Position numbers and translations under genes: made by a program. The notes under the pieces were generated by a model. That model made no database searches and had not been told where the DNA came from. It saw nothing but the letters and a program-made list of their open reading frames with translations. DNA of 64,000 bases from Delphinus delphis (lineage: Eukaryota > Chordata > Mammalia > Artiodactyla > Delphinidae), in assembly GCF_949987515.2 (NCBI RefSeq), contig NC_082696.1:61636447-61700446 (forward strand), written 5' to 3'. The first letter of the stretch is position 1, and the number at the start of each line of letters is the position of its first letter. Positions 12,866-26,084 of the stretch are shown one piece after another.

Positions 12866-15099
12866 CAAAAAGACCTTTAACAATGATTGTTACTTGTTTA
12901 TTGATATTGTTCCCCCAAGCCATCCCAAGAACCCTCCTTTTCTTTTAAGTTACCAGGCATCCCACACCTGCCCTTCCATAAAATGCCCTATTTTCCAAAA
13001 TTATATATCTTCCATTCTGATAATAATTCTGTCCATTAATATAATGACTGTAACTTAATCATCCAAGGAATTTTTTTAACCTAATATGTATTTTTATTAG
13101 GCAAAATTCAGCCAGGGGTGCAAAATAAAGTTAAAAAAAAATGAAGATGACTGAGTGATGGTGACTCCAATGAAAACAGGTCTGCTCTGAGAAATGACCT
13201 AATTCACCAGCATGGCTAGGTCAGTGGGAGAGGGAAAAGACAGGCATCCTGTCCCTGGTACCCAGCATCCTCTGCATCTCACTGTGTATCAAACCAAAAA
13301 AGGACACCTGAGAAAAGACAGTGAGGAAAATCCCACATCTGAAGATCGCAGTGGCAGCAGTACTTCTAGATGTGAACAATGTGTGAAATGTGTGTGTTGT
13401 GAGTTTGTATTAGGCTGGGATAAGATTAGCTCTGCCCGTGTGAGTTCATTTAGCTTGAGAGCTGCAGTCTTTTTTACATATGCATGGACAGTTTATAATG
13501 GGGTGTTTTATTTGAAATCAATACTCATTAAATTTGAGAAAGAACTTTGAAAGTTTTAGGAAAATATATAACAAATGACAGCAGACATGTTTGCATTCAT
13601 AAAACAGGAAACTTAGGGTGAACGGTAACTTACAGATCATCTAGTGCAATGCTCACCCAGGTAAGGAGAGGTAACCTTCCATGACAGGCGTGCTGAAAAT
13701 CTTCAGGAATAAGGAATTCGTTACTCCGTGGTATGCTTTATTCCAATGTACAAATCCAACTGAAAACTGTTTATTCTGGACTAAATTTTGCCTCCTCAGA
13801 ACATGAGTCTGATTCCAGTTATCTGGAATCTCTTCTCCATGACACTGTTTCGCCCATTTGAGGACAGATGCCACTCTCCACTTATTCTTCTCTTCTTTCC
13901 AAGCAGTCCTTTCAACAATGTTTCAAGTGATCATTCCCAGACCGTTTGCATGTTCTCTTACCCATGCTCTAGGCCAGTCCTAGTTTATTAATACCCCATC
14001 TGGTGGCACGGAACGAACGTAACACTTAATATTTGAACCCTTTAGTGCAGCTTACAGAGAGACCATTCTAACCTGTGATAGGGGGACCAGATTTTATGAA
14101 TGCAGGCTGAAATGGCTTTAGCTTTATTACCAGTCAAATAACATTCTTGAGTCATACTGCATTTGTCATCAGGTAAAAGCTTGTTCTTTTTCACATGAAC
14201 TATTAACTTGATAGAATTCCCACATCTAGTTTTTGAGCAACTGATTTTTAACCTAAATATGTTCCTTGTTATTTATCCATACAAATTTTATTCCAGTGGC
14301 TCCAGCCAGCTGAGATAAATTTGAATCCTCTTCTGTCATCTGTTGAATAAACTGTGTCATCTGCCAATCTGATAAAATGACTTATTTAAATGTAACAAAG
14401 AACATCTTGTTGGTGTTTATGACATTGGTTTTCTCTGGTGCCTAATGTTCCCCTTTAGAAATGATATCCACAGAGAAGTAGAATGTGTTCAATTAAATGC
14501 TTTAGACTAGAACTGAAATGGAGATGTCTGCCATCAAGGATTGTCAATAGAGTTGGTTAGTCAGAGATACAAACAATGACTTAAAAATGTACTGAATTTA
14601 AAAATAAAACTATGTACAGGAGCAAAGAACAGCTGATTAAGCTGAAGTCAGAAGTGAGTGTTCACAGGGATGGTTCTGGAAGGATGAGTAAGTAACTCAC
14701 GTAGACCAAAAGGGAAGAAAATAATTGCCAGGCAGAAATAGCCAACGAGGGCAAAAATGTTACAGCATAATACGTTATGCAAACTTTTTCAAATTACTAT
14801 CCATAGATCACCTGCACTATATCACTTATACAGTGGAAACTACTAATTCCTGGATTTCTCCCCAAACATCTAAAACAGTACCTCTAGATGGTGACAGAGA
14901 AACTACACTTGCATCAAGCTTCCTTGGTGATTATTATGCATGTAAAGATTTGGAAACCTCTGCTTCATGGTAGAAGGAATTGTCCAGTGTCATGGATTCA
15001 CGGTGTTGGAAAGAGATGCAGTGGTAAACATGCACATGGTCTGACTGTGGAGGATCTCATGCGCCATTCTGAGGAATTTGGGAAGGGAAACCTCTGAAC
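12866..15099. other. Unannotated sequence
   Basis: No gene or confident repeat. Several frames of 60-110 codons start at non-ATG codons and have no recognisable motif. The text around 13.9-14.4 kb looks like unique or very old repeat sequence. Confidence 0.4.
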
Positions 15100-15830
15100 A
15101 TGTTCTGCAGGGTAGTGAAATGGTCAGATTCATATTTAGGAAAATAAACATTGTCACAGTGTGAAAGATGTAATAGATGGGACAGTGTGTAAAGACAAGG
15201 AGATCTTTCCAAGATGCTAGATGTGATGAAAGCTTAATCTAGATCAGGAACCAAGAGACTAATGGGAAAAACTGATAACAGGATTGATGAGGATCAATGA
15301 GTATTTCAAATTTAAGTATTTAGAGAACCTAGCGAACAAATGTGTGTATATTTGAGAGTAGGGAGATAGAGAGGAGCCAATAATAACTTGGAAGCTTCTA
15401 GATATCTGATGCAGAAAGCTATCAATATTTTTGTATATAAAAATCAGAAGAAGATCTGTAATGTAGAAGGCAAAAATGAATCCAACTTTTGAATCATTTA
15501 GTGTTAAATACTTGAGTTTTGTTTATAGAAAGATATCCAGCAAAAAAAAATTGGCAATGTGAATCTGAAGTTTAGGAGATGCCTCAGAACTAGAGAACTA
15601 GGTTTGGGACCCATCATCAGATGTTGGGTGACTCCATGAGATTAGCATCAAGGAGGTGCCTAACAATAGTAAGACAGGTGAGAAGGAAGAGGACAGTGGG
15701 TGGTACACGGTTGATGCCAATGTTGAGAAACAGAGCCAAAAATAAGGCACTAATGCGGGAGCCTAGGAAGAAGCAACCCAGAGGCACAAGAAGAAACACA
15801 AGTAACCATGGTAATGAAAGCTAAAAGTAG
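15100..15830 (-). mobile_element. Probable degraded L2, antisense
   Basis: Parts follow the antisense L2 body seen more clearly at 48 kb: 'gtagtgaaatggtcagattc' corresponds to 'gagtgacatgatcagattt', and 'aagtttaggagatgcctcag' to 'gagtttgaggtgcctgtggg'. The match is patchy and the boundaries are uncertain. Confidence 0.4.
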
Positions 15831-16399
15831 GAAGAGTTAAAAAAAATAATGGTCAGAAGGGTCATTTACAGACAATGGAATAAAGACTTAAACAACTGGA
15901 TTTGGCAAGAAGAACACCAGTAGTCTGACTGGAAGAAAAACTACCGTTTTAAAACGATTTTAACACTGGTTGTGCCCTTAACTAATTTTTATATAAATAA
16001 AAGGATCTTAAGATGAAATGATATTCAAGATGAAAAGTCATTTATTTTTTAAAAATAGTTTTCTAATATTTAGTTAATCATTTAATCCACAATCATAGTT
16101 TTCAAAAGCCAATCTTTAAGAGATTTTTAAATTTTATTTCAGGAGTGAATCAATAGCATCATCGTTTCATAAATGTATCATCAATAGTAGGATAATTTAT
16201 GTTCTCACAATTAGGTGAGATCTTATGGTCTCTGCTCAATAAAGTAGAGCATGGAAAACCACTGTTCCTCAACTTTTAAGTAACATTTCAGTTGCTTTTC
16301 AGTTCACTAAAACAGAAAAGAGAACAGAAAAGATGTTACTTTCCATTTTAAACTGTGATAACTTTAGGACAGTTTACAGACATTCCCATTCTTTGTTCC
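15831..16399. other. Unannotated AT-rich sequence
   Basis: Nothing recognised. Confidence 0.5.
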
Positions 16400-16725
16400 A
16401 GCACCTGGTAGGATTGCATCTTCTCCTTCCCCTTGAAGATAGGCATGATCACGTAACAGGCTTTGGCCAATAAATGTTAATGTAAGTGATAGATTTCACT
16501 TCTAGACAGAAGTCTTTAAGAGTCAGTGTGCAATTCACCATATACATTTCCCTACCACAGTATCCAACAAAGCTCTAGATGCCTGATACGTTATCAGCCT
16601 GAAGAGTACCAGGCAAGCTAGGAGGGACGTGTGGACAAATAAACCTTTATTATTTTATGCCATACTGGTTTTTGGAGTTAATCATTACCTCAGCATGACC
16701 TAAACCATCCTGACTATACAAAAAT
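16400..16725. repeat. Ancient interspersed repeat, family not identified
   Basis: The order 'aggcatgatcacgtaacagg', 'tttggccaataaatg', 'gacaaataaaccttta' and 'cagcatgacctaaaccatcc' matches a common old mammalian repeat pattern ('catgtgact', 'ggccaatgag', then '...agcctatcctgact'). I cannot give the family name safely. Confidence 0.35.
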
Positions 16726-17646
16726 TGTTACATGCTGATTACTCTGGTGAGAGTTCTATCTTGCCTATCCTCAGCAGTCCCTGCTCTGAGTAGTTCTCAC
16801 TGCAGTATTCCAGAGATCAGACATGGTGAGAAGGTAAAGAGTTTTGTAAAGATAGTAGGGTCATGCTTAAAAATCTCTGCTTGTAGATGATCATAGATAA
16901 GTGGAGCATAATTTTTATTAGTGAGGATCTTCTAGATCAGTTGCAAAGTGAGATCAGAGAAATGACTGTATTTCTAAATACAATTAGTTCACACATATTA
17001 GATTAATCCAAAAAGATTCAACCCAAACAGTGGCGAAACTTTCCTTTCATCTCAGAATTTCTCTGGCATCAAAACTTTGGCCTGAAGACAAGGCTGGAGA
17101 CATATTTGGCCATGTATTCTGCAGTGAAAATCCTCTGGTATGTTTTTTTATTGTAAATTCTGACATCTTCCTTATACATGCCAGACAGGGTCTTATTTCA
17201 AGTTTATACATCCAAGCAAATTTTGTACAGTTCAGAGTCACATGTCAGTCACTCTGTAAAAACTGTGCTTTGAGTTGTTTTTACGATTTTGATGATATGT
17301 ATGCACTGACTAACCCATGTTGGACTGCCTCATTTCTCTTAATCTGGTATAAAATTGCAAGAATAATAAATTTTCCAAGTGGAAAAGTTTTTGCACGGAA
17401 GAGACCTATGCTCTCTACTGCCTTAAGATGTAGTCTGTGGATACTTTTCTAGCAGGAACAATATTACAATGTTTGTTTTCATGCTTGTTTCTTGTTCATT
17501 ACATCTGCTGTACTGTAATTTTAGTACATGACTTTCTTCAACTCTATTTTCTGTATGATTGCTTCTCAGACTTTTCCCAATTTGAAATAAAAGATGTGTC
17601 CAGTAAGATGGAAAGCACTTGGCCCAGTTACCCAAACTTCTGGTTA
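16726..17646. other. Unannotated sequence with a long chance frame
   Basis: A 140-codon plus frame (17030-17452) opens with GTG. Its translation has no recognisable domain and no splice or promoter context. Overlapping frames of 60-110 codons also occur on both strands, which argues for chance openness. Confidence 0.5.
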
Positions 17647-17740
17647 TAAAAATATACATATGTATATGTGCATATACATGCATTTGTGTATATATATATA
17701 GTATATCTATTATGTACATATATTGCATATAAGGGGTGTG
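17647..17740. repeat. (TA)/(CATA)-rich low-complexity tract
   Basis: Runs of 'atatacatatgtatatgtgc' and 'gtatatatatatagtatatc' make an AT-rich alternating tract. Confidence 0.8.
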
Positions 17741-20009
17741 TGTATTCATTTTTAATGAAATCATAAGCCTGGAAAATGTCTAGGTGCAATTTATTTCATA
17801 ACTGCCACTATCTCTTAACCAACATACAGAAGGAAATGGAAAGTTTAGGATTATAAGTATGAAAAATTAGTTTGGACAGATTGTTTAATTACCTATATAT
17901 CTATTTTTTCTTTCTCTCTCATCTATCCCTCCTTTCAGAGATAAATTAGTCACCATTCACCTAATGGAACATTGATCACTGCATTTGTGGAGCTTTCCTT
18001 AATGCTTTACAAATAAAATTCTGAGTGAAGAAAATGGGATATTTGATAAACATATCAGGCTTTCTTTTTTTTTCTGAAGATTTTAGATGACAAAATTTTG
18101 CTCTAATTCAACTGTATATTATTTCCCTAATTAATCTGTATAGATAAGATACCTTTAAAAAAGAGAAAATTCAAATGTAAGATATTTATAGAAAAGCCAG
18201 AACAATTTTCTGATGAGTGGCTGGGCTCTGACAAAACAAGGCTTCCAGTCCATTGCACAATTCTAGAAGTATGAATGGGTTTGAGGTTTGATATAAAGAG
18301 ATTGTATGTCTTTTAACAGATTTCATGATGATACAGAATATAAATGTTTACCAAAATAATACTTTCACTAATTGCATCATTTGATACAAAAATCTCAAAC
18401 TCTGATCTCAAGTCTAATTAATATACCGTAAAAAAAAAATGTGTATGCTCTTAAAATGATTAATCATTTCAATTATTCTGTTCACATTGTGGCACCCGAA
18501 TTCACAGTAAAAACATTCCATGTAAATTAGTGTATTCATACTTTTGTAGAATTGATAGAGAATACTTGTTAATAATATCATTTGTTTATAATAATTTAAC
18601 TCAGCAGAAGTTATTCATATAGGAAACCGATCAGTTTCTCCCTCCTTTCTCCTCCTTCTCTGAAACACATGTGCTTAAATCTGAAAACAGGTGAGAGAAT
18701 ATTCATGGATATTCAGTTTCTACACCAGAGAAATCAGATGCAGCTATTTTTCGGTACACACAAAGGACTGCATGTTAATAAACTTGGTAGAGAAATAAAT
18801 CTTCAGATGCAGATGACTTTAATTTGCTGAACTTACTGTATTTGCTAGTATTTTACAGTTTAAAACCTTAATGAAGTTTAGCCAAAGTTTTCCATTTTCA
18901 CTGGTCTTTCTCATAGTCAGAAAAGATCTTTAAAGTTGTGTTTCAGATTTCATAGATCTTAACTTCTCTCTCAAAAAGAGCTCCAATAAACCTGCTCAGA
19001 TTTAATCTCATTTGACAAATAACAATGTATATTTTTTATTTCTCTATGATTAATAGAATATTTAGCAGACATCATCAATCTTATATGCTTTCTAGTATCT
19101 GTGAGATAAAGCTGCAAAAGAATATTATGGCCTTTAAAAATTAATTTGCCTCTTTCTTCTGGGTATAGTTACTTTATGCAATTAAATCATAGAAAATTTA
19201 TTGTTAAAGGAAAGCTGACTTGTCGGTTATTTTTAATCTGGGTCATACTTGTTGTCTTGTATTTTTATGTAATAATGGTTACTCATTTATTTATTTTCTT
19301 TTAATTTTAAAAGATCTTATTGTGAATAAGAAGCTTATTGAAGCTAACCTTCATGTATTTGGTATGTCTGGGTTTCTTCATAGAAGGACACATTTTCACC
19401 AAAATTTAAAGGTTGATTTTTCTTAAAGGTAAGCTCTATTAAATAAGAGGAAAAACTTACTTAGGCATTGGGTACTGCTACTTATTTCTCTCACAATGGG
19501 ATATACCTTTAAATAAGATCAAACCTCAGAATACTTCATGTTCCTCAGAGGAGTTATGTTATTTCCTCTTGTAAAGGAGAGAAGGTTATTATATAATTAT
19601 TTGTTGTTATTGTGTACATTTATGTGGAAAATCATATTTGACTTGGTTATTGCCCTTTCTGAAGGAGGAGGTAATGTTGTCTACTGTGATGGACAGGACT
19701 GTGGATGCGAAATGGACAGAGGAGTAAAATCAAAGGATTGGTTTGAGAGAGACATTGGGTAGTAGATGAACTGAAGAAAGCTATCAGGGTATCAAGAAAA
19801 ACAAATTTGACACAATTTCTACTACTTAAGCGAGTTCAGTTCTTTGCCAGAGCATGATATAGGAAGAAAGTCTAGTGTTTTCATAAATAATTTTGTATTA
19901 GTCAAAATGAGATTGTCTGAACTTTTGGAGGTCTTAGTAAAGAGTAAGTATCTACAGCAGTGGAAAAGACTGTAACAATTTATGCTCAAAGAGTAGGGTG
20001 ACACATAGA
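17741..20009. other. Unannotated AT-rich sequence
   Basis: About 2.3 kb with no supported gene or repeat. It contains short pyrimidine stretches such as 18638-18662. Confidence 0.5.
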
Positions 20010-20212
20010 ATACTGATGATAATATTCACTACTTATTGAGTGTCTTGTGTGTGTCAGCACTTTTCATGCTGCCTCGAATCTTCTTAACAACCTTGAAATG
20101 ACAATTAGCTCTATTTTACAGATGGGGGACATAAATGTAAAGAAGCTAAATAACTGACCACGTGGTAGAGCTGTGATGACTATTAGCATTTAGGTCTATC
20201 TGACTCTAAATA
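20010..20212 (+). mobile_element. MIR SINE
   Basis: Well preserved MIR in sense orientation: 'cactacttattgagtgtctt', 'gtgtgtcagcacttttcatg', 'aatcttcttaacaaccttga', 'gctctattttacagatgggg', then 'agaagctaaataactgacca' and the tail. Confidence 0.85.
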
Positions 20213-21545
20213 ATTTTATCCTTTGATGAGAGCAAGCTGGAGAATTACAGACACCTGCCCAGGCTGAAAAGAGCAGCAGTTTATGTCTCTATCCACTCAC
20301 AATCATGGCTATACCTCCTGAGATTACTGAAACCATATTAACTTATCACATTCCTCCATTAGTTCCATATATATTTGTTAAATCATGAGTCTCGATTTTA
20401 GGTTTACAATATAATGTATATCGAATGCTACCAATTCAGTTTCTTTACTACCTACTGAATTACATTGCATCTCAACAGATAATAATGTTCCAGGATCCCA
20501 GAAGACCTAAGAACACTCCTTTGATTACCAACTGTGTCAGGCGAAAAATGTCCCCCAACATCCTTTCTCTCTTGGTACGAGTATCCCAACATTTTTGCTG
20601 GATGAATATACAGACACAATTTACTCCCCTAGATCTGGTAAGGCCATGTCCAGCCAATGAGATGTGGTAAAACAGGATAAGTTCAATTTCTATGTGGTGC
20701 TCATTCAAGAAGTAGACTGGTCCTGTTCAATTTCCCTTTCTCACCGGCTGGGATGCAATTAGAGTGAGCCATTTTGACTACATAGACCTAGACAATACTT
20801 TAGCAATGTTCCTACAACATCAGTACCTTGCTGTGTGGAAAATGGAATGGGTATCAAATAAAAGGCAAGTATATTGGGAATTCTGAATGAATTCAGAAGT
20901 GTGCAGATCTAGGGGCTGACCATGAAAGTGAACTTCCAAAAGGGTAGAGGTATCTAGAGTTGAGTGTACAGAGAAACTGTTAATTGAAAGTGTTGTAGAG
21001 ATGCAATCATTACATAGAACACTTGACATTGATTGATTTAGAAAGAAGTGAGAACCACATTTAAGATATTAATGTGGATGGAACAGAAAATTATTTGGGT
21101 AAGAATGTAATCATCTCTTAGGAGCAAGCGTTTTTACTAAAGATTGGCTATATTGTACAGCAATTTCAAAGTGGCAGTGAAGAACTTAAAAAGGTCATTC
21201 CATCTCCCAACATTGTTAAATGTATGCTGTTGAAAATAACTACCTCCCCTTGATGAGGAAGGAGGTCAAATTGCAAGTATATCAAGCCAGGACAGTTTGC
21301 TGAAGATACGATTTAATGTAATTGTGAAAGATGAGAGAGTGAGAAAGAAGATGAGTGAGGAGTGGAATGTGCTTAGAATTACGGAAATACGCTCTGGTGA
21401 GCCAGAAGTAAATGGTAACGACTCTTAGAAAAAGATAACGCTGAAGTTCAGGATGAACATTTATAAAAGACTAAAGGTTGTTATGTGACAATGTACGCCT
21501 GAATGTGCAGATTAAGAAAATCAACAATTTATTCTTCCCTACCGC
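20213..21545. other. Unannotated sequence
   Basis: No gene recognised. The text at 20500-20760 ('gtccagccaatgagatgtgg') resembles old dispersed repeats but cannot be named. Frames near 70-80 codons on both strands are judged incidental. Confidence 0.4.
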
Positions 21546-21908
21546 TGTGGATTGAATTGTGTCCCCCAAAATTCCTATGTTGAAGGCCTAACTCCCAATG
21601 TGATATTTGGAAATGAGATCTTTGGGACACAATTAGGTTTAGATGAGGTCATGAGGGTAGGGGCCTCATGATGGGAATATTGCTCTTATAAGAAGAGACA
21701 CCAGAGAGCACATTTCTTTCCCTACCATGTCAGGACACAGCAAGATGGTGGTCATCTACAAGCCAGGAAGAGAGACCTAGAAACCGATTGTGCTGCCAGA
21801 TTGAATCACTTGGACTTCCAGCCACCAGAACTGTGAGAAAGAAATTTCTGTTGTTTAAGCCACCTAGTCTACGATATTTTGCTATGGAAGCACAAGCAGA
21901 CTAAGACA
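21546..21908 (+). mobile_element. MLT1-type LTR (ERVL-MaLR), solo
   Basis: The element starts 'tgtggattgaattgtgtccc' and runs through 'cctatgttgaaggcctaact', 'tcttataagaagagacacca', 'ggacacagcaagatgg' and 'ccagaactgtgagaaagaaa'. It ends 'agcagactaagaca'. This order is typical of the MaLR MLT1 LTR group. No internal retroviral sequence and no second LTR are present, so it is a solo LTR or fragment. The expected 5-bp target duplication is not visible at these boundaries, probably through age. Confidence 0.75.
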
Positions 21909-21911
21909 TTT

Positions 21912-22480
21912 TTGTATAAATTTTCTATGGTTGTGTAACAAATAACCACAAATTTAGCAGTAGAAAAACAACACAAATATTCTATCTCACAGTTGCAATG
22001 GTCAAGGGTTGGCATGGGTCCTGTACTCGAGGTCCTACCTGGCTGAAGTCAAGGTGCTGGTCAACGTTACAATCTCATCTGAGGCTCAGTTACTTTTCCA
22101 AGGTAATCCAGGTTGTAGGCAGAACTCAATTCTTTCTCTTGTAGGACTAAGGTCCCTATTTTGTCACTGAGTCTCAACTTGGAGTCACTTTCAGCTACTA
22201 GCTGCTGCCCACAAGTGCTAGCTGTGTGGCTTCTCCCAGCACAGCAGCTTACTTCTTCGAGTCAGCAGAAGAATCTCCAGGCAGATTATACAACACAACA
22301 TAATCACAGGAGGAACTATCATATTAGCTTTTCCTTATAACACAACCTGATCAGGGAAGTGACAGTGCCGTCTTATTCACAAGTCCCACCCACAGTCAAG
22401 GAGAGGAGATTATAAAGGGCATGGACACTGGGGGCCAGAATTTGTAGGGTGATCTTGGAATGCTGTCTGCCACCCTGATG
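21912..22480 (+). mobile_element. ERVL-like LTR (MLT2-like), family tentative
   Basis: Begins 'tgtataaattttctatggtt', then 'gtgtaacaaataaccacaaa', 'aaaacaacacaaatattcta', 'gaagtcaaggtgctgg' and 'gtaggactaaggtccc'. It finishes with 'caagtcccacccacagtcaa' and 'gaggagattataaagggc'. This is the layout of an ancient ERVL-class LTR. Only three bases separate it from the MLT1 LTR upstream. The exact family is uncertain. No retroviral coding region is present. Confidence 0.5.
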
Positions 22481-25214
22481 AAGCAGGTCTTGGTAAAGTA
22501 TATCCCCAAAGAGTAACACAACCATCTCCCTCCCATCCCACGAGCTCTTTCTCAATATGACTTCCATTCACAGAACTAAAGTCTTTTCCTCTTGCTTTTG
22601 AATCTGATGAAAACTGAGGGCCCCAACAGCAGCCCCGGCTGAGCTCCCACCTAGAAGCCAGCACCAAATGCCAACCATGTAAATACAGTTATTTTGGACC
22701 TTCCAGTTATCCCAATGCCTCAACCAATGTGACATGAAGCAAAAGCGTGGAGGGCCAATCTACAGAATTTTTTTTTTTTTTTTAAAGAAACAGTTGACAG
22801 TTTAAGGCAGTTGTTGATGCTATTTTGAGTGCTTCGATACCTGGCTGGTGTAACCAAAACATAGGCAAAAGTACGTAGGAAGAGATTGCGTGTATAAAGG
22901 GAAGATAGTCTCTCACAGGGTAAGAAAGTAAGAATAAATATATATGAATAACTAGGGTACCCATATAATTTTAGGGTGCAAAGTGGGACACTTGTGAGAG
23001 AAGAAAGAAGCAGAATGAATATTCTGTCAAGATGACCAGCAGTAAGATGGCTCATGTTAAATAAAGGGGAAAGGGCATAGTCAGGCAGACTGGTTTCATT
23101 ATCTTAGGGTAAAAAGGAAGTTGATAAGCAATTACATTACAACAAGCTACAGTTTAGTAGTATACTTTTTTTTCAGTATATATAAAGAACATAAGATTAT
23201 TTCACAGGGATTTGAAGGTTATCCAAACGCTGGTTGAAAAGTTTACCAGAATATTCCAATACACCAGCTATCATTAAAACACTGGCTGTTTGAGAATCTG
23301 GTAGATCTTCTGAGGCTGCCTAAGAAGGGTTATAACTAGAAACACAGAAAAAACTATTCCTTTTTTCCTGTACAACAGAGTAACTCGGAATGGATGCCAG
23401 GGGACCACTTACAGCAAAGCTTCAGCGTGTTCCCTTTGCACTAATGGATAAGCACAGAGCTGAGCTTACTTTATGACTTTACTAAGTATTTTTTATTTTT
23501 TTAAACATACAGCTATTTTTAACTTGCGTAATATAAGATTATAAATGAGAGTTAAAAGTAATGTCCTTGGTTTGACCACAGTGAAAGTAAATGATATGTA
23601 TGAATTGGTATGTGTACTAAAGATTTCAGATTTTATAGGTAGAAATGGAGCCTAAGTCTTTTTTAGAAATTTTAAAGTAGTTGATAAAGTTTATTAGGGA
23701 TGTTCCTGAATAATGGATGCTTTATGCTATTCTAAATCTCTTCTCTCTCAACCAGGCTTCCTAAACTTCATCAGTTTCAGACTTTCAGGCTATTTAATTA
23801 TTAGAAAAATTATTGATCCAGTGGTCCAGCTGTCAGTTGTTCAGCTTGATTATATTAGTCTGGTCAAATGATGTAAGTGAAAGGTTACAGAGAGTTGAAG
23901 TCTAAAGAATGAGTTTCCAGAATCAGACCTTTTACTATCAGTGTTACCTTTACAGTCATTTAGAATACAGACATACAAAGTCCTATTGTGAGCAAGCTTA
24001 ATGTCCAAAGTGACAAAAACAAAAAAACAAAAAACCTGAAGCTTGGCAACAAATTTCACTGACTTTCTTGATTCCTATGAATTTTTAAATCAGTGCATTT
24101 CAGTAACGTCTGCCAAGGCTACTATGAACCTTGACAACAATGGGAAAATTCCACTTTGAAATCTTACATTATGTGGCCAACACTCTATCACCTCTTGTCC
24201 TTCCAGAATTTTCAATCCCCTATACTCTCAACACTTGCACTTTGACCTCATTAAAATGTCCAGTCCCTTGACCCTACCTTTTTCACTTGTTGCATAACCT
24301 GAGCCGTATTTATTTTTCCTACTGAACTGTGTTTCTTTGATACATTATATCTTAGATTCCTTTTACTCCACATTCACTTGCCTTTGCCAATTATTCAGCC
24401 AAACCTCCACTTTGCATCAGCCCTACCATCTTCACTGGCATTCCTTACTTCTACAACAGGTTTGCTGGTAAAAACAGTAAAACATGGCATGTCTGCCATG
24501 TAAACTCTTCTCTCAATGCTCTCTCAAACTGGACCATAAATGTCACTGAGCTAACTTTTCACATATTTGATTCTTTTTCCAATTTTTCAATGGCTACTCC
24601 AAAATTTTACTTTTCTCCTTAAGCCCCCTGATTTATCATAGGCACTGGCTCAGGAATAAACTTTTTCAGTTTTACACGCACACGCACACACGTACTCACA
24701 CACACATTCTTTTAAGCATTTTTTGAGGTTGAGGCAAAAATCATAATGATCCCCCCTTTTTTGGAATGTCTCCTTCTGTTTCCAGGAGTCAAACCTAAAA
24801 GCACTGAATCTTTATAAGAACCAGCAGTAGACATCTAGCCTAAACTGGGTCAACCCAATTCTGTCTTCTGGGAATTTGCAATTGGGATAGCAATTCAATC
24901 TATGTAGGTGTTTAAAATTATAACAAGTATATCCAGAAACTATATTCTTTTATATGGACTAAGGAATAGAAAAAAACTGATTTGCAATCCAGCATGTATA
25001 GAAAATCAGGGAGATAGAAATTCAAAAGTAAGTTGTTTTCAGTATCTTTTCATTTTTTTGGTCCTATGCTTGATGAGCCTATGTTGCACTTCTGTCAATG
25101 GACTCCTGGCTTGTTTTCTTTGAAATATTCCCCTTTGTTTATCTAAGTTGGCTAAAAATTAGTTCCTATCATGTGTAAATAAAAGTTCTTTCTATTTTTT
25201 ATTTGATTCATGTA
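22481..25214. other. Unannotated sequence with possible old repeats
   Basis: Contains a 16-base T run at 22768-22783. A pyrimidine-rich stretch at about 24060-24660 and a stretch at about 24800-25190 both read like very old interspersed repeats I cannot name. No exon or gene is supported. A 111-codon minus frame (22720-23055) spans the T run and starts without coding evidence. Confidence 0.35.
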
Positions 25215-25430
25215 TTTATTTATTTTTATCAGTTTTGTTGAGATATAATTGACAAATAAAATGGAAGATATTTAAAGTATACAACACAATGATTTGATAT
25301 ATGTACACACTGTAAAACGATTTCTGCCATAAAGTAAATAAGCATTCTTAAATAAGACACGTGTACCTTATTTACAAATTTGAATATGTGCCATTTAGAG
25401 GGCACTGACAAGTTCTGATATAGATGTTTA
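25215..25430 (-). mobile_element. Old L1 3'-region fragment, antisense
   Basis: 'tcagttttgttgagatataa' followed by 'ttgacaaataaaatggaaga', 'gtatacaacacaatgatttg' and 'atatgtacacactgtaaaac' matches the antisense 3' region of old mammalian L1 (L1M class). No coding capacity. Confidence 0.6.
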
Positions 25431-26084
25431 GGTCACTTTCACCTTTTCATTTTTACTAATGATGCTCCTCCATGTCATCATTTAGGTAGATGGGTGAGTC
25501 AATTAATGGGGATATTTTAATTTTTATGAAATTGTCCCCAAAATTCAACTCCTGGATACACTTTCACTGAGACCATTTGAAATTACCTATCTTCATACCC
25601 TACAAACAAGGAAAAAAGTTCATTTTTAATTATTTGCCAATACCATTGGATAAAATGGTTATCTCCTTGTCTTATTTATATGACTATATATTATTTACAT
25701 TATAATTATATATTTATTATAAGTGAATATAATGACAAAGAGATGTCATTTTATCTATTGTTTTTCTTTAGCTGGTATTTAGGAACACTATAAATTTAAG
25801 TGATTACATTTGTATTATATAGTTTTCTATTTCATAGTCTCTTACAACTAAATATTATTTATGACATCACTAAGAATTTTTCTATTTTAATTTTTATGTA
25901 AGCTTCTATGGCTTTGCTATTTTGCTTTTATGCTTAGGAGACCTTTTCCTTTTTAAGATAATAATAAGGGAATTTTTATTTTTTCTAATAGTTATCTAGA
26001 TTATCTCCCATTTAGATATATGATATATATACCACATATACCATATTTGTGGTATTTTAAATAAAATGGTGTGATTAAAAGATC
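25431..26084. other. AT-rich sequence, possibly degenerate L1
   Basis: No confident feature. It lies between two antisense L1-like pieces and may be decayed parts of the same insertion. Confidence 0.3.

Noticed and set aside
17030..17452. 140-codon open frame on the plus strand
   Set aside because: It opens with GTG, shows no domain, has no splice sites or promoter context, and other frames are also open nearby. Best explained as chance.
24675..24706. Short CA-rich patch as microsatellite
   Set aside because: It is interrupted and short. Noted only as low complexity.
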